From Candidatus Saccharimonadota bacterium (GTDB lineage: Bacteria; Patescibacteriota; Saccharimonadia; Saccharimonadales; Saccharimonadaceae), in NCBI GenBank assembly GCA_905371595.1, contig CAJPLU010000006.1, forward strand, positions 1 through 33,098: a stretch of 33,098 nucleotides of DNA. Direction: 5' to 3'. The notes under the pieces were generated by a model. The model ran no database searches and had not been told where the DNA came from. It saw only the letters and a list, made by a program, of their open reading frames with translations. Positions 24,132 through 31,505 of this stretch are shown here, one piece after another. A program made the translations under genes and the position numbers. Numbering within the stretch: position 1 is the first letter of the stretch; every line of letters starts with the position of its first letter.

Positions 24132-24193
24132 TATCTCTACTAAGTATAGCAAAATTTAAGCTGTTCCGTATAGTATTCGTTTACGTAGAGATA
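24132..24193. repeat. 9-bp inverted repeat flanking a promoter
   Basis: TATCTCTAC at 24132-24140 and GTAGAGATA at 24185-24193 are perfect complements 44 nt apart, enclosing the promoter of the proline-rich protein gene. The right copy abuts the pnp stop. It could be a regulator site bound in two halves or a weak pnp terminator with a long loop. Confidence 0.35.
24143..24151 (-). promoter_or_regulatory. Extended -10 promoter of the proline-rich membrane protein gene
   Basis: TGC-TATACT on the minus strand with predicted start near 24136, giving a leader of about 28 nt that carries the SD. No good -35. Confidence 0.55.
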
Positions 24194-26320
24194 TTATCGC
24201 TGTTCAATTCCCTTCATTGTCAAGCTTAGGCGCCCGCGGTTATCAATTTCTGTTAACTTAACACGTACCGTTTGGCCCTCTTTCAAAACATCAGTTACTT
24301 TGCCGACTCGTTTATCCGATAGTTGTGAAATATGCAACATCCCGTCAACCCCCGGCAAAATATTCACGAACGCCCCGAAATCTTTGATACTGACCACCTT
24401 ACCCTCGTAGATTTTGCCAACTTCTGGCTCTTCGACCAGGCTTTTAATCCAAACAAGCGCCTTCTCAATTGACTCGCCGTTCGGGCTGGCGATAGTAATC
24501 AAGCCGTCTTCCTTAATATCAACCTCGGCACCAGTCTCGCTGGTAATCTTGTTAATCACCTCGCCGCCTTTACCGATCACCGCGCCGATTTTATCCGGAT
24601 CAATCTTTAGCTTTTCAATCCGCGGCGCGTACGGGCTGAGTGTCTCCCGCGGCGCTGGCAAAATACTCAACATATGATCAAGGATAAATGCCCGACCAGC
24701 CTTACTCTGTTCAATCGCTTGGCGCAGCACTGCCACCGGCAAACCATGCACTTTCATATCCATCTGCAGCGCCGTGATACCCTTGGCTGTACCAGTCACC
24801 TTGAAATCCATATCACCGGCAAAATCCTCAGCATCGGCAATATCGCTCAATACATACGGTGTATCACCGTCCATCATGAGACCCATGGCAATGCCGCTAA
24901 CCGGCGCCGTCAACGGCACGCCAGCATCCATCAACGCCAGGCAGCTCGAACAGGTCGCCGCCATCGACGTCGAACCGTTCTGGCTCATAATTTCGGTGAC
25001 GCTGCGAATAGCGTACGGGAAGTCTTCTTCGCTCGGCAACACCGGCGTCAAGGCGCGCTCCGCCAAGTAGCCATGGCCAATTTCGCGCCGGCCCGGGCTG
25101 CCCATCCGCTTAACCTCGCCAACCGTATAGCCCGGCGCATTGTAATGATGCATATAGCGCCGCTCGCCGTCGTTAACCTCCATAGTATCAACCAGCTGCG
25201 CGTAACTCAGCGGCGCCAAGGTGACAATATTCATACCCTGGGTTACGCCGCGGGTAAACAGGCTCGAACCGTGTGCTCGCGGCAGCAAACCAACCTCTGA
25301 GCTTAAGGGGCGGATTTCCGTCAAAGCGCGGCCATCCGGGCGCTTGCCGTCCTCGACGATACCGCGGCGCACATCTTTGTGCAATGCCAAGGTAAATGCT
25401 TCATCGTATTCGTCGCGTACTTCGTCATATTCCTCAGCATTCAAGCCCAGCTTTTCGGCCATCGCTTCGTGGAATGCCCAGCGAATCTCATTGACCACCT
25501 CGTTGCGCTCTGGGTACGGCCGGCGAATTTTCTCGCCTAATTTACCGTCAACCCACTCGTCAGCCGTCTGCTGAATTTCTTCGTCGGGTAAGACTAATTC
25601 GTATTCTTGCGCAGCTGGCGCCACTTTGGCTGCTAATTCCCGCTGCAAAGCAATCGCTGGCTGCATCATCTGGTGCGCCCAGGTCATCGCATCGACGATC
25701 ACTTCTTCTGATACTTCCTTTGCACCAGCCTCCACCATGGTAATGCCACTTTCAATTCCAGCCACCACCAGGTCAAGATCAGACTGCGCTCGCTCTTCCG
25801 GCGTCAAAAAGGCCTTAAATTCGCCATTCACGCGGCCCACCCGCAAGCCCGCCACCGGACCGTCAAACGGCGTGCCGGTCAGCATCAAGGCGCTCGACGC
25901 CGCAATCATCGCCACCACATCAGGACGGAAATCCGGATCCATGCTCAGCACCGTCGCCACGACTTGTACTTCTTGGCGGTACCCTTTCGGAAACAACGGC
26001 CGAATCGGACGGTCGATTAACCGGCCTATTAGCACCGCCTCGTCGCTAGGACGGCCTTCGCGCTTAATAAACCGCGAGCCAGAAATTTTGCCCGCCGCAT
26101 AAAATCGTTCTTCATAATCAATCGACAGCGGGAAATAATCCAGCTGCACCGGCCGGCTGCCCACCTGGGCACTGCCCAAGACCACCGTATCGCCGTAGCG
26201 AACCAGCACACTACCAGTCGTCCGAAAACCAACGCGGTTGACCTCCAGCGTCAGCGGTCGGCCGCACAGCTCGGTGGTAACGCTAAAAATCTCCTTGCCG
26301 CTCGGGTTAATAATACTCAT
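24194..26320 (-). CDS. pnp: Polyribonucleotide nucleotidyltransferase (PNPase)
   Basis: Trimeric 3'-5' phosphorolytic exoribonuclease of mRNA decay. 708 residues, normal length. Two RNase PH domains: the first about 10-145, the second about 310-540, with GRREIGHGYLAERAL and the catalytic region DAEDFAGDMDFKVTGT carrying the conserved aspartates. A helical linker lies between them. Then a KH domain with KIGAVIGKGGEVINKI (about 570-620) and a C-terminal S1 domain (VGKIYEGKVVSIKDFGAFV). AGGAG lies 7 nt before the ATG. Unlike many bacteria, rpsO is not adjacent but about 4 kb away with its own promoter. The leader of about 118 nt could hold autoregulatory structure. It probably works alongside RNase J. 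Confidence 0.97.
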   Translation of the reverse strand: MSIINPSGKEIFSVTTELCGRPLTLEVNRVGFRTTGSVLVRYGDTVVLGSAQVGSRPVQLDYFPLSIDYEERFYAAGKISGSRFIKREGRPSDEAVLIGRLIDRPIRPLFPKGYRQEVQVVATVLSMDPDFRPDVVAMIAASSALMLTGTPFDGPVAGLRVGRVNGEFKAFLTPEERAQSDLDLVVAGIESGITMVEAGAKEVSEEVIVDAMTWAHQMMQPAIALQRELAAKVAPAAQEYELVLPDEEIQQTADEWVDGKLGEKIRRPYPERNEVVNEIRWAFHEAMAEKLGLNAEEYDEVRDEYDEAFTLALHKDVRRGIVEDGKRPDGRALTEIRPLSSEVGLLPRAHGSSLFTRGVTQGMNIVTLAPLSYAQLVDTMEVNDGERRYMHHYNAPGYTVGEVKRMGSPGRREIGHGYLAERALTPVLPSEEDFPYAIRSVTEIMSQNGSTSMAATCSSCLALMDAGVPLTAPVSGIAMGLMMDGDTPYVLSDIADAEDFAGDMDFKVTGTAKGITALQMDMKVHGLPVAVLRQAIEQSKAGRAFILDHMLSILPAPRETLSPYAPRIEKLKIDPDKIGAVIGKGGEVINKITSETGAEVDIKEDGLITIASPNGESIEKALVWIKSLVEEPEVGKIYEGKVVSIKDFGAFVNILPGVDGMLHISQLSDKRVGKVTDVLKEGQTVRVKLTEIDNRGRLSLTMKGIEQR

Positions 26321-26445
26321 AAAAGAGCTCCTTTCTTCGCGGCAAGTAACAGGGATGAAAATTCGTCTTGGCTAGGCTTGGCGATTCAAAGCCGTGCGTC
26401 GCAAATTCTCGTCTCTATCACTTCCGCGTTAACAATAACTACTTT

Positions 26446-26454
26446 ATTATAGCA
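26446..26454 (-). promoter_or_regulatory. Extended -10 promoter of pnp
   Basis: TGC-TATAAT on the minus strand with predicted start near 26439. The leader to the ATG at 26320 is about 118 nt, long by the standards of this window; it includes a GGCTT/AAGCC stem. It is divergent from the gene at 26528. Confidence 0.65.
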
Positions 26455-26492
26455 GACAGCAAAGGTTATTTCATCTATATCACGTCATGCTA

Positions 26493-26521
26493 TTGCTTTT
26501 TTATCATGTTTATGCTATAAT
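26493..26521 (+). promoter_or_regulatory. Promoter of the PD-(D/E)XK-like gene, leaderless
   Basis: TTGCTT (26493-26498), 17 nt, TATAAT (26516-26521) with TGC before the -10. Exactly 6 nt separate the -10 from the ATG at 26528, so the start of transcription should be the start codon. Confidence 0.75.
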
Positions 26522-26527
26522 AGAAGA

Positions 26528-27439
26528 ATGAGCATGCTTCCTGCAGTTCAGCTAAGACGCCGCCAAGAGTTCTGGCAAAAAAGCCGAGAGACCGCGAAAG
26601 AATTGCGACGAGAAGCGCATACGATTGATCCAGAACGCCCGCGGCGCGGTATCGGCCAAGCTGCGCACAATCTACTGCGCGTGATGAATCAGATTGAACA
26701 CCCAACTGCTGAAACCAACCAGCAAAAAGAGTTCTACATTCTCTACGGCACCTATCGCGACTGGATTGCTGCTGTAACTGCCGAAAAAACAGCTAGAGAC
26801 TCAAATAGGAGGCCTTCTCCTAAAGATCACGAAAAAATTGTTAGTGTGCATTCTTCATTCAACGACTCACTACGCGAAATTTTTAACCGCTGGGGCACTA
26901 CTATCACGCCAGCTGATATAATGCAGATTCTAAATAATTTTATCCCTATAGCCGACAAACCCCACTACCGCAAAAAAATGGAAACAAGCATAAAAGGTGT
27001 ACGTACAGAATTACTAGCTGAGCTAGCTCTCGAAAACATGGGCTTTGAAGTGGTCCGTGCGACTACCGAACAAGACAAGAGAGGTATTGATTATCTTATA
27101 ACTGACAGCCAGGGAAAGCAAACAGCGATAGATATTAAATCTTCAAGATTTAAAGCGAACAAAACCAATGATCGAAACGCTAAGTATTATAATGACGGTA
27201 CTATAGCTATCTGTCCATTTTCGCCCGAAACCCTCGAAAGTATTCATACGGTTTTGCCTAAAGACCCTTACGGAGAAATGCTAGAACCTTCAAAAGAGAT
27301 GCTTGCAAATCTATATACTTCTGGTATTGTAGATAATCATGAATATACTAGAATTATGAATGAATTAGAGGAACAGATGGAGGATATGCGTAAGAGAAAT
27401 AATAATCCGGCATCCAGAGGAAAACTAGTTCATGTCTAG
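26528..27439 (+). CDS. PD-(D/E)XK nuclease-like protein
   Basis: 303 residues. The N-terminal half (about 1-150) is basic and helical (RRRQEFWQKSRETAKELRRE), suitable for nucleic-acid binding. From about 155 it reads as a restriction-endonuclease-like core: a helix with candidate acidic residues (E161, E165 in TELLAELALE), the strand FEVVRAT, then RGIDYLI with Asp188, and AIDIKSS with Asp202-x-Lys204. That is the D...(D/E)xK metal-binding pattern. The C-terminal ~60 residues are helical and charged. The gene overlaps the next by 8 nt. Possible roles are a defence or restriction nuclease, or a DNA-repair nuclease; no methyltransferase is nearby. The fold call is reasonable, the function unknown. 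Confidence 0.75.
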   Translation: MSMLPAVQLRRRQEFWQKSRETAKELRREAHTIDPERPRRGIGQAAHNLLRVMNQIEHPTAETNQQKEFYILYGTYRDWIAAVTAEKTARDSNRRPSPKDHEKIVSVHSSFNDSLREIFNRWGTTITPADIMQILNNFIPIADKPHYRKKMETSIKGVRTELLAELALENMGFEVVRATTEQDKRGIDYLITDSQGKQTAIDIKSSRFKANKTNDRNAKYYNDGTIAICPFSPETLESIHTVLPKDPYGEMLEPSKEMLANLYTSGIVDNHEYTRIMNELEEQMEDMRKRNNNPASRGKLVHV

Positions 27440-27839
27440 TGAAACCGGCTCCATAGAAAGAGGCGGCTCAGCAGACTCATGGCTTACTCAATACGATCTG
27501 GTTGATCCAGAAAAGGCGTATAAAGACATTGCCGACTCAATCCAGAACGGAGAAAATGTTACACTGGCAGCGAGAGTGCCTGCTGGTATAGGGGAAATCT
27601 CGGTTAGAGCCGCTATTACTCAAGTTGAAGTTGAAGTTGAAGCTTTATTTAATGGGGTCTGCCGAGTAGAGGCAGATGGATTGTTCGGGGATGACTCGCC
27701 TCAGATCGAGGCTAGAGGTGTGACCAATCATCCTGATCCTCGCGGTAATAAACAAGCTCTAACCGTCGTTATCAAGCTAAGCGGCGATAATAGTATTAGC
27801 TCCGGACACTTTTTCCTGGAAACCAAAGAATATCCTTGA
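27432..27839 (+). CDS. Small acidic partner of the PD-(D/E)XK-like protein
   Basis: 135 residues, strongly acidic, without membrane or signal segments. The first ~40 residues are likely helical (DSWLTQYDLVDPEKAYKDIA) and the rest beta-rich (ISVRAAITQVEVEVEALF, ALTVVIKLSG). Its ATG lies inside the last codons of the nuclease-like gene, so the two are translationally coupled. The upstream SD-like GAGGAAAAC suits reinitiation. An acidic small protein encoded immediately after a nuclease is typical of an inhibitor or immunity partner, but no family is recognised and this is inference from arrangement. Confidence 0.6.
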   Translation: MSSETGSIERGGSADSWLTQYDLVDPEKAYKDIADSIQNGENVTLAARVPAGIGEISVRAAITQVEVEVEALFNGVCRVEADGLFGDDSPQIEARGVTNHPDPRGNKQALTVVIKLSGDNSISSGHFFLETKEYP

Positions 27840-27862
27840 TATTATATCTTAATGCTAGCCCC

Positions 27863-27871
27863 TGCTAAATT
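27863..27871 (+). promoter_or_regulatory. Possible extended -10 promoter of the Nudix gene
   Basis: TGC-TAAATT with predicted start near 27878 and a leader of about 38 nt that holds the AGGAGG. Weak -10; read-through from the upstream pair is equally possible. Confidence 0.3.
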
Positions 27872-27915
27872 AAGCTAATCGCAAGCTATTCAAACTTAAT
27901 CAACGAGGAGGCCTA

Positions 27916-28413
27916 ATGCCACAAACCGAAAGTCTATATACTGGGCGACGTATTAATGTGCGCGCTATTATTTATCGCGAAGGAAAAATACTCGCCGTCA
28001 AACATCGCCGCGGCGACCAAGCGGCCCCTTATTACGCCGTACCAGGCGGCGGTCTCGACCCGCACGAGTCGCTAACTGAATGTTTAATCCGCGAATTACG
28101 CGAAGAAACTGGCGTGACCGCCAAACCTGGCAAACTGCTATTCATTCAGCAATTCCCATCATCGCGGGCTGGCTACGAAGAGGAATTAGAGTTCTTTTTC
28201 GCGGTCGATAATCCTGATGACTTTACTGATATTGACATTAGCCAAACAACGCATGGCGCCCAAGAATTAGCCGTTTGCGAGTATATCGACCCGTCGCAAT
28301 GCGTTCTCTACCCCGAATTTCTACAGCACACCGATATCGCACAGTACATCAATAGCAACCAGCCAGTTCTCGTCGTCGATAATTTCAACGAGCAGCACCA
28401 ACAACTACTCTAG
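27916..28413 (+). CDS. Nudix hydrolase
   Basis: 165 residues. The complete Nudix box G-x5-E-x7-REUxEExGU is present at about 44-67 (GGLDPHESLTECLIRELREE then TGV). The fold starts with RRINVRAIIYREGKILAVKHRR. Such enzymes hydrolyse nucleoside diphosphates linked to another moiety (8-oxo-dGTP, ADP-ribose, NADH, dinucleoside polyphosphates); the substrate cannot be read from sequence. AGGAGG lies 6 nt before the ATG, one of the best SD sites in the window. The 3' end overlaps the convergent acetyltransferase gene by 9 nt. Confidence 0.93.
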   Translation: MPQTESLYTGRRINVRAIIYREGKILAVKHRRGDQAAPYYAVPGGGLDPHESLTECLIRELREETGVTAKPGKLLFIQQFPSSRAGYEEELEFFFAVDNPDDFTDIDISQTTHGAQELAVCEYIDPSQCVLYPEFLQHTDIAQYINSNQPVLVVDNFNEQHQQLL

Positions 28414-29073
28414 CGTCACGTTTTGCCGCGCCCAATCAACCGCCGCTTGCGCCCGTTTGCGCGCCTCCAAGCTCTTTCGCGGCGGACGGTCGTCGCCCCA
28501 CCACTGCCGCCAGGCCCAATCTGCCGGGTTGAGGCATTCCAGGCAATCCATGTGGCGTAATTTGCCGTTCACGAACTCTTCATTGCGCTCGGTGTAGACA
28601 AGTTCGTAGCCGCACTTCTCAAGCGCTCGCCAGCTCGCCGCGTTGCCGTGGATGACTGCCGACTTAATTCGGTGCAGCCCTAAATTTTCGAAAGCATACC
28701 AGGTTCGTGCCCGGTGGCAAGCACTAGCAATCCCCTGGCCCCAATATTTTTTATCGGCAATAACTATACCACTTGTCGCATAATGAACGTGATCTTTAGT
28801 TATTTCGGTAAGCGCTGTGTTGCCGATCAGCTGGCGCTTGTCGCCGTCTATAACCCAAATACCCCAGTTTAGGCTGGTTTTGTTCTTGATCATTTCATCA
28901 TACCAGGCCTGCTCGGTCTCGATTGTCTGCGCTCGGTGCGCTGATAAGTACTGTGTTACCGTGCCGCGCGCAAAACCCTCGACAAACACCACTAGATTAT
29001 CGCGCGCAAACGGCGCCAGTTCAACCGATAAGCCCCTATCGGTTGTTAATTTCATCATCGGCCCAAACGCCAT
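28405..29073 (-). CDS. GNAT-family N-acetyltransferase (RimJ/RimL-like)
   Basis: 222 residues from the ATG at 29073, chosen for AGGAG 6 nt upstream; a longer frame would start inside the promoter. The GNAT fold shows GIWVIDGDKRQLIGNTALTE (strands 2-3), the acetyl-CoA loop YWGQGIASACHRA (Q/R-x-x-G-x-G/A), and the RimL-like NAASWRALEKCGYELVYTERN. These enzymes acetylate N-terminal or side-chain amines of proteins or small molecules. The C-terminal ~45 residues (WRQWWGDDRPPRKSLEARKRAQ) are a basic extension beyond the usual domain. The promoter carries a perfect inverted repeat. Confidence 0.9.
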   Translation of the reverse strand: MAFGPMMKLTTDRGLSVELAPFARDNLVVFVEGFARGTVTQYLSAHRAQTIETEQAWYDEMIKNKTSLNWGIWVIDGDKRQLIGNTALTEITKDHVHYATSGIVIADKKYWGQGIASACHRARTWYAFENLGLHRIKSAVIHGNAASWRALEKCGYELVYTERNEEFVNGKLRHMDCLECLNPADWAWRQWWGDDRPPRKSLEARKRAQAAVDWARQNVTLE

Positions 29074-29091
29074 CGCGCACTCCTTTCGCTT

Positions 29092-29116
29092 AATTGTGTT
29101 TACATTATACACAATT
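29092..29116 (-). promoter_or_regulatory. Promoter with overlapping palindromic operator, acetyltransferase gene
   Basis: TATAAT (29109-29104) is the -10, with predicted start near 29097 and a leader of about 24 nt. A perfect 8-bp inverted repeat AATTGTGT (29092-29099) / ACACAATT (29109-29116), with a 9-nt spacer, brackets the -10 and the start site. That is a typical position for a repressor operator. No regulator gene is adjacent. Confidence 0.6.
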
Positions 29117-29146
29117 GCGGAGGTTTAGTACACAAATAGTTATAAA

Positions 29147-30403
29147 CTATAAACTTTCAACGATACTCTGTAGATCTCTGCGAACTTTGCCAGCAAATTT
29201 CTGCAAAGCCGAGCCGCTACCTGGTTCGGTTTGCCATATTGGCGACTGCGGGTTAGCTTCTCTCACTAAGTCAGACATTGCTTGAAGAGTTTCCGCACTA
29301 ACGTTTAGTCCTCCTTTAGCTTCTAGCCTACCGGCTAGCTCTACCCTAACATTTTGGTCAAGAAATCCGCCATAAGCCCTCAAGAAGCCTCCCGCCCATT
29401 TGTCGGCTCTTTCTTGGTCGAATGGTTGGCGCTCGCCAGGTTTTGTCGTATTTTGCTCTCCAGCGGCCTGTTTTCCGTCTGACTTCGATACGTCTGCTTC
29501 AGATTTTACCGTATTTTTTTGATTGCCATCTGGCTGCTCTACTGGTGATGTCTTATCTTCTGCCGGCTGCCCGACCTGTTCTGCCGGATTTTTCTCTACG
29601 GCGCGATCACTTGTGACAGGTTTAGCTTCTGCCTTTGGACTTTCGTTTCTAACGGTTTCTGGCGGCGTGCTTTCTTTCGGCGCTTTAGGTTCAGGCTCGC
29701 TAGACGGCTTGGCGGCGGCAGTTTCTGCTTTCGGAAGCTCAGCACGCGGCGGCAACGGTGTTTCTTCTACTTTGGGCACAGCATCGCTAGCACTGGTCTC
29801 ATGCGATACCAGCTCACTTGGTTCCTCGCGTATCGCTGGCTGCTCGTATACTGCTTGCTCAACTGGCGGCCGTGAGGCATATTGAACTAGATTATCGCCT
29901 CTATCCCTGTTATGCTCACCCCTGACAATACCATCAACCAAATCCTCTGGAACGCCTTTTGCTAACAAATCAGCGCGCCGATTAAGCATTTCATCAACAC
30001 TTTGCGGTCCTCTCTCGGCATCAGCATGCGACGGCAACTTACCAGTTATTTTCTCGCCAGTCATGAAAACCCGGCGGATAGAAGCACGTTCGTTGGTCGG
30101 CGCCTTACCGCCGTCAGTAGCGGCTTTATAAGCCTCGCCGACCAGCAGCTGCCTGCCAGTATTCGACTCTTGGCGCGCCATAGCGGGCGGCTTATCGCCG
30201 AAAGCAATCGCCACCGCATCGCGAGCATCATTGACTTTCTCGGCCCGGCCAGCCGGCGTCCATTCGTGCGGCGTACTAAAATTATCACCATCAAGAGAGT
30301 TAGACTCAACTGTTGGGCTAATGCCGTACTTTTCATAATCAAACGATTTGCCTGGAGTGTTATCAGGCGCTTCATGAGATGGAATTCGTTCTCTTGTGAT
30401 CAT
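29147..30403 (-). CDS. Orphan cytoplasmic protein with long Pro/Glu/Lys-rich linker
   Basis: 418 residues. The N-terminal ~190 residues are mixed (DAVAIAFGDKPPAMARQ, EMLNRRADLLAKGVPEDLVDGIV). A low-complexity, disordered stretch rich in Pro, Glu, Lys and Thr follows (about 200-330; PEPKAPKESTPPE), and then a compact C-terminal helical domain of about 85 residues (WAGGFLRAYGGFLDQNVRV to KVRRDLQSIVESL). No signal peptide or membrane helix; no family recognised. It has its own strong promoter, and its leader is A-rich with no SD close to the ATG. The two-domains-with-linker design suggests a scaffold or adaptor, which is inference. Confidence 0.75.
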   Translation of the reverse strand: MITRERIPSHEAPDNTPGKSFDYEKYGISPTVESNSLDGDNFSTPHEWTPAGRAEKVNDARDAVAIAFGDKPPAMARQESNTGRQLLVGEAYKAATDGGKAPTNERASIRRVFMTGEKITGKLPSHADAERGPQSVDEMLNRRADLLAKGVPEDLVDGIVRGEHNRDRGDNLVQYASRPPVEQAVYEQPAIREEPSELVSHETSASDAVPKVEETPLPPRAELPKAETAAAKPSSEPEPKAPKESTPPETVRNESPKAEAKPVTSDRAVEKNPAEQVGQPAEDKTSPVEQPDGNQKNTVKSEADVSKSDGKQAAGEQNTTKPGERQPFDQERADKWAGGFLRAYGGFLDQNVRVELAGRLEAKGGLNVSAETLQAMSDLVREANPQSPIWQTEPGSGSALQKFAGKVRRDLQSIVESL

Positions 30404-30431
30404 TTTTGTTTTGCCGTTTACTTACCTTTTT

Positions 30432-30460
30432 ATACTAGCATAGCTTATGCTTTTTGTCAA
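30432..30460 (-). promoter_or_regulatory. Strong promoter of the orphan 418-residue gene
   Basis: TTGACA (30460-30455), 17 nt, TAGTAT (30437-30432) preceded by TGC. The predicted start near 30425 leaves about 21 nt of A-rich leader without SD (AAGG at its 5' edge only). Confidence 0.75.
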
Positions 30461-30518
30461 TAATATTACTTAGATTAGCAATTTTAGCAATACGGCAGTT
30501 GCGATTTATCTTTACAAA

Positions 30519-30551
30519 CCAAAAACCGCCTCGATACGAGACGGTTTTTGG
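30519..30551 (-). terminator. Intrinsic terminator after rpsO
   Basis: 15-nt arms (30519-30533 and 30537-30551) pair fully if one G-U is allowed, with a 3-nt loop. The outer part is CCAAAAACCG / CGGTTTTTGG, so the T tract is in the stem and continues as TTTG. It lies 14 nt after the rpsO stop and may also serve as an insulator for the next gene's promoter. Confidence 0.8.
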
Positions 30552-30565
30552 CCCAGGCTGCACGT

Positions 30566-30832
30566 TTATTTGCGCAGACCGAGCTTCTCTAGCGTTGCCT
30601 TGTAGGCCTCAAAGTTCGTCTTCTCAAGGTATTTCAGCAGGCGCTTGCGCTTACCTACCATCTGAATCAGTCCGCGGCGCGCCATACGGTCGTGCTTATT
30701 GGACTTGAGATGTTCAGTCACCTCTTTGATACGAGCCGTCAAGATCGAAATCTGCGCTTGCGGACTGCCGACATCGTTCTCGTTGACCTGAGTCAAAGCA
30801 ATAGCTTTCGCTTTGTTATCCTTTGATATCAT
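30566..30832 (-). CDS. rpsO: Small ribosomal subunit protein S15
   Basis: 88 residues, the standard length. Four-helix S15: GSPQAQISILTARIKEVTEHLK, then the rRNA-binding HDRMARRGLIQMVGKRKRLLKYL and the C-terminal YKATLEKLGLRK. It binds the 16S rRNA three-way junction early in 30S assembly. There is no SD: the -10 TAAAGT ends 8 nt before the ATG, so the message has a leader of about 2 nt. Leader-based autoregulation, known for rpsO in E. coli and others, would be impossible here. Not adjacent to pnp. Confidence 0.97.
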   Translation of the reverse strand: MISKDNKAKAIALTQVNENDVGSPQAQISILTARIKEVTEHLKSNKHDRMARRGLIQMVGKRKRLLKYLEKTNFEAYKATLEKLGLRK

Positions 30833-30840
30833 AACTAATA

Positions 30841-30869
30841 ACTTTAGCAGAGATACGCTAATCAGTCAA
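30841..30869 (-). promoter_or_regulatory. Promoter of rpsO, near-leaderless
   Basis: TTGACT (30869-30864), 17 nt, TAAAGT (30846-30841) with TGC before the -10. Part of it lies in the last codons of the upstream gene. Eight nt separate the -10 from the ATG. Confidence 0.75.
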
Positions 30870-31457
30870 GTTATGCGAACTCCTTATCATATCTATCACT
30901 CTATAGATTTTCTCAATATCGTCAATCGTCATCTGACGAGACTGATCTATCCAGCCCTTAATAAGTTTAGTAGTCGTTTCTGTGTCAGGTAGCATTTTGC
31001 TTGGAGTAAAATTATTTAAAGTTTCCGGCTGCCCATTCCTATGATAATTTACACTATACTCATTATTTGTCGGTTGTCCAAGTTCGCCGTAAATAAGCCA
31101 TTGCTCCACAATCTCGACTATTTGTCCTGGAACACTTTCAACACGCTTTTTAACACTCATGTATAGCTCATCTTGAGACATCTCGCCGTCTTGTTTCGAC
31201 TCTGGCACATATACTAATTCGCAACCTTCCGGTACAGCCGCCTCTTGGTCATCAAAATGGAGAGCCTTACTAACCAATTCCGGCGTCAGTGGATACGAGA
31301 AACTTTTGAGAGGCTGATCATCTAGCGATAAACGGCCAGGTTCCTCTACTTCTCTACCTACTAGTTTTAATGTTTCCGCAGCTTGACGGCGCAAGTTATG
31401 GAGCACTTCTTGATCAGGTATAGGCTCTGTAGGAGCAAGATTCTCATAATCTGTCAT
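30858..31457 (-). CDS. Orphan 199-residue acidic protein
   Basis: 199 residues, acidic and soluble. It has a helical N-terminal part (EVLHNLRRQAAETLKLVGRE), a middle that may be beta-rich (CELVYVPESKQ), a helix around VESVPGQIVEIVEQWLIYGE, and a C-terminal helical end (WIDQSRQMTIDDIEKIYRVID). No signal peptide, membrane segment or recognised motif. Its 3' end contains the -35 region of rpsO, so transcription of this gene could interfere with or add to rpsO. The promoter is a textbook leaderless one. Confidence 0.7.
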   Translation of the reverse strand: MTDYENLAPTEPIPDQEVLHNLRRQAAETLKLVGREVEEPGRLSLDDQPLKSFSYPLTPELVSKALHFDDQEAAVPEGCELVYVPESKQDGEMSQDELYMSVKKRVESVPGQIVEIVEQWLIYGELGQPTNNEYSVNYHRNGQPETLNNFTPSKMLPDTETTTKLIKGWIDQSRQMTIDDIEKIYRVIDMIRSSHNLTD

Positions 31458-31463
31458 TCTTTC

Positions 31464-31492
31464 ATTATATCATAAAAAGTCTAAATAAGCAA
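31464..31492 (-). promoter_or_regulatory. Promoter of the 199-residue orphan gene, leaderless
   Basis: TTGCTT (31492-31487), 17 nt, TATAAT (31469-31464) preceded by TGA. Exactly 6 nt (GAAAGA) lie between the -10 and the ATG at 31457. Confidence 0.75.
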
Positions 31493-31505
31493 ATTTCTAT
31501 GCTTC

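Noticed and set aside
24674..25300. 208-codon open frame on the plus strand
   Set aside because: Antisense to the PNPase core; Arg/His-rich composition typical of a reverse-strand shadow.
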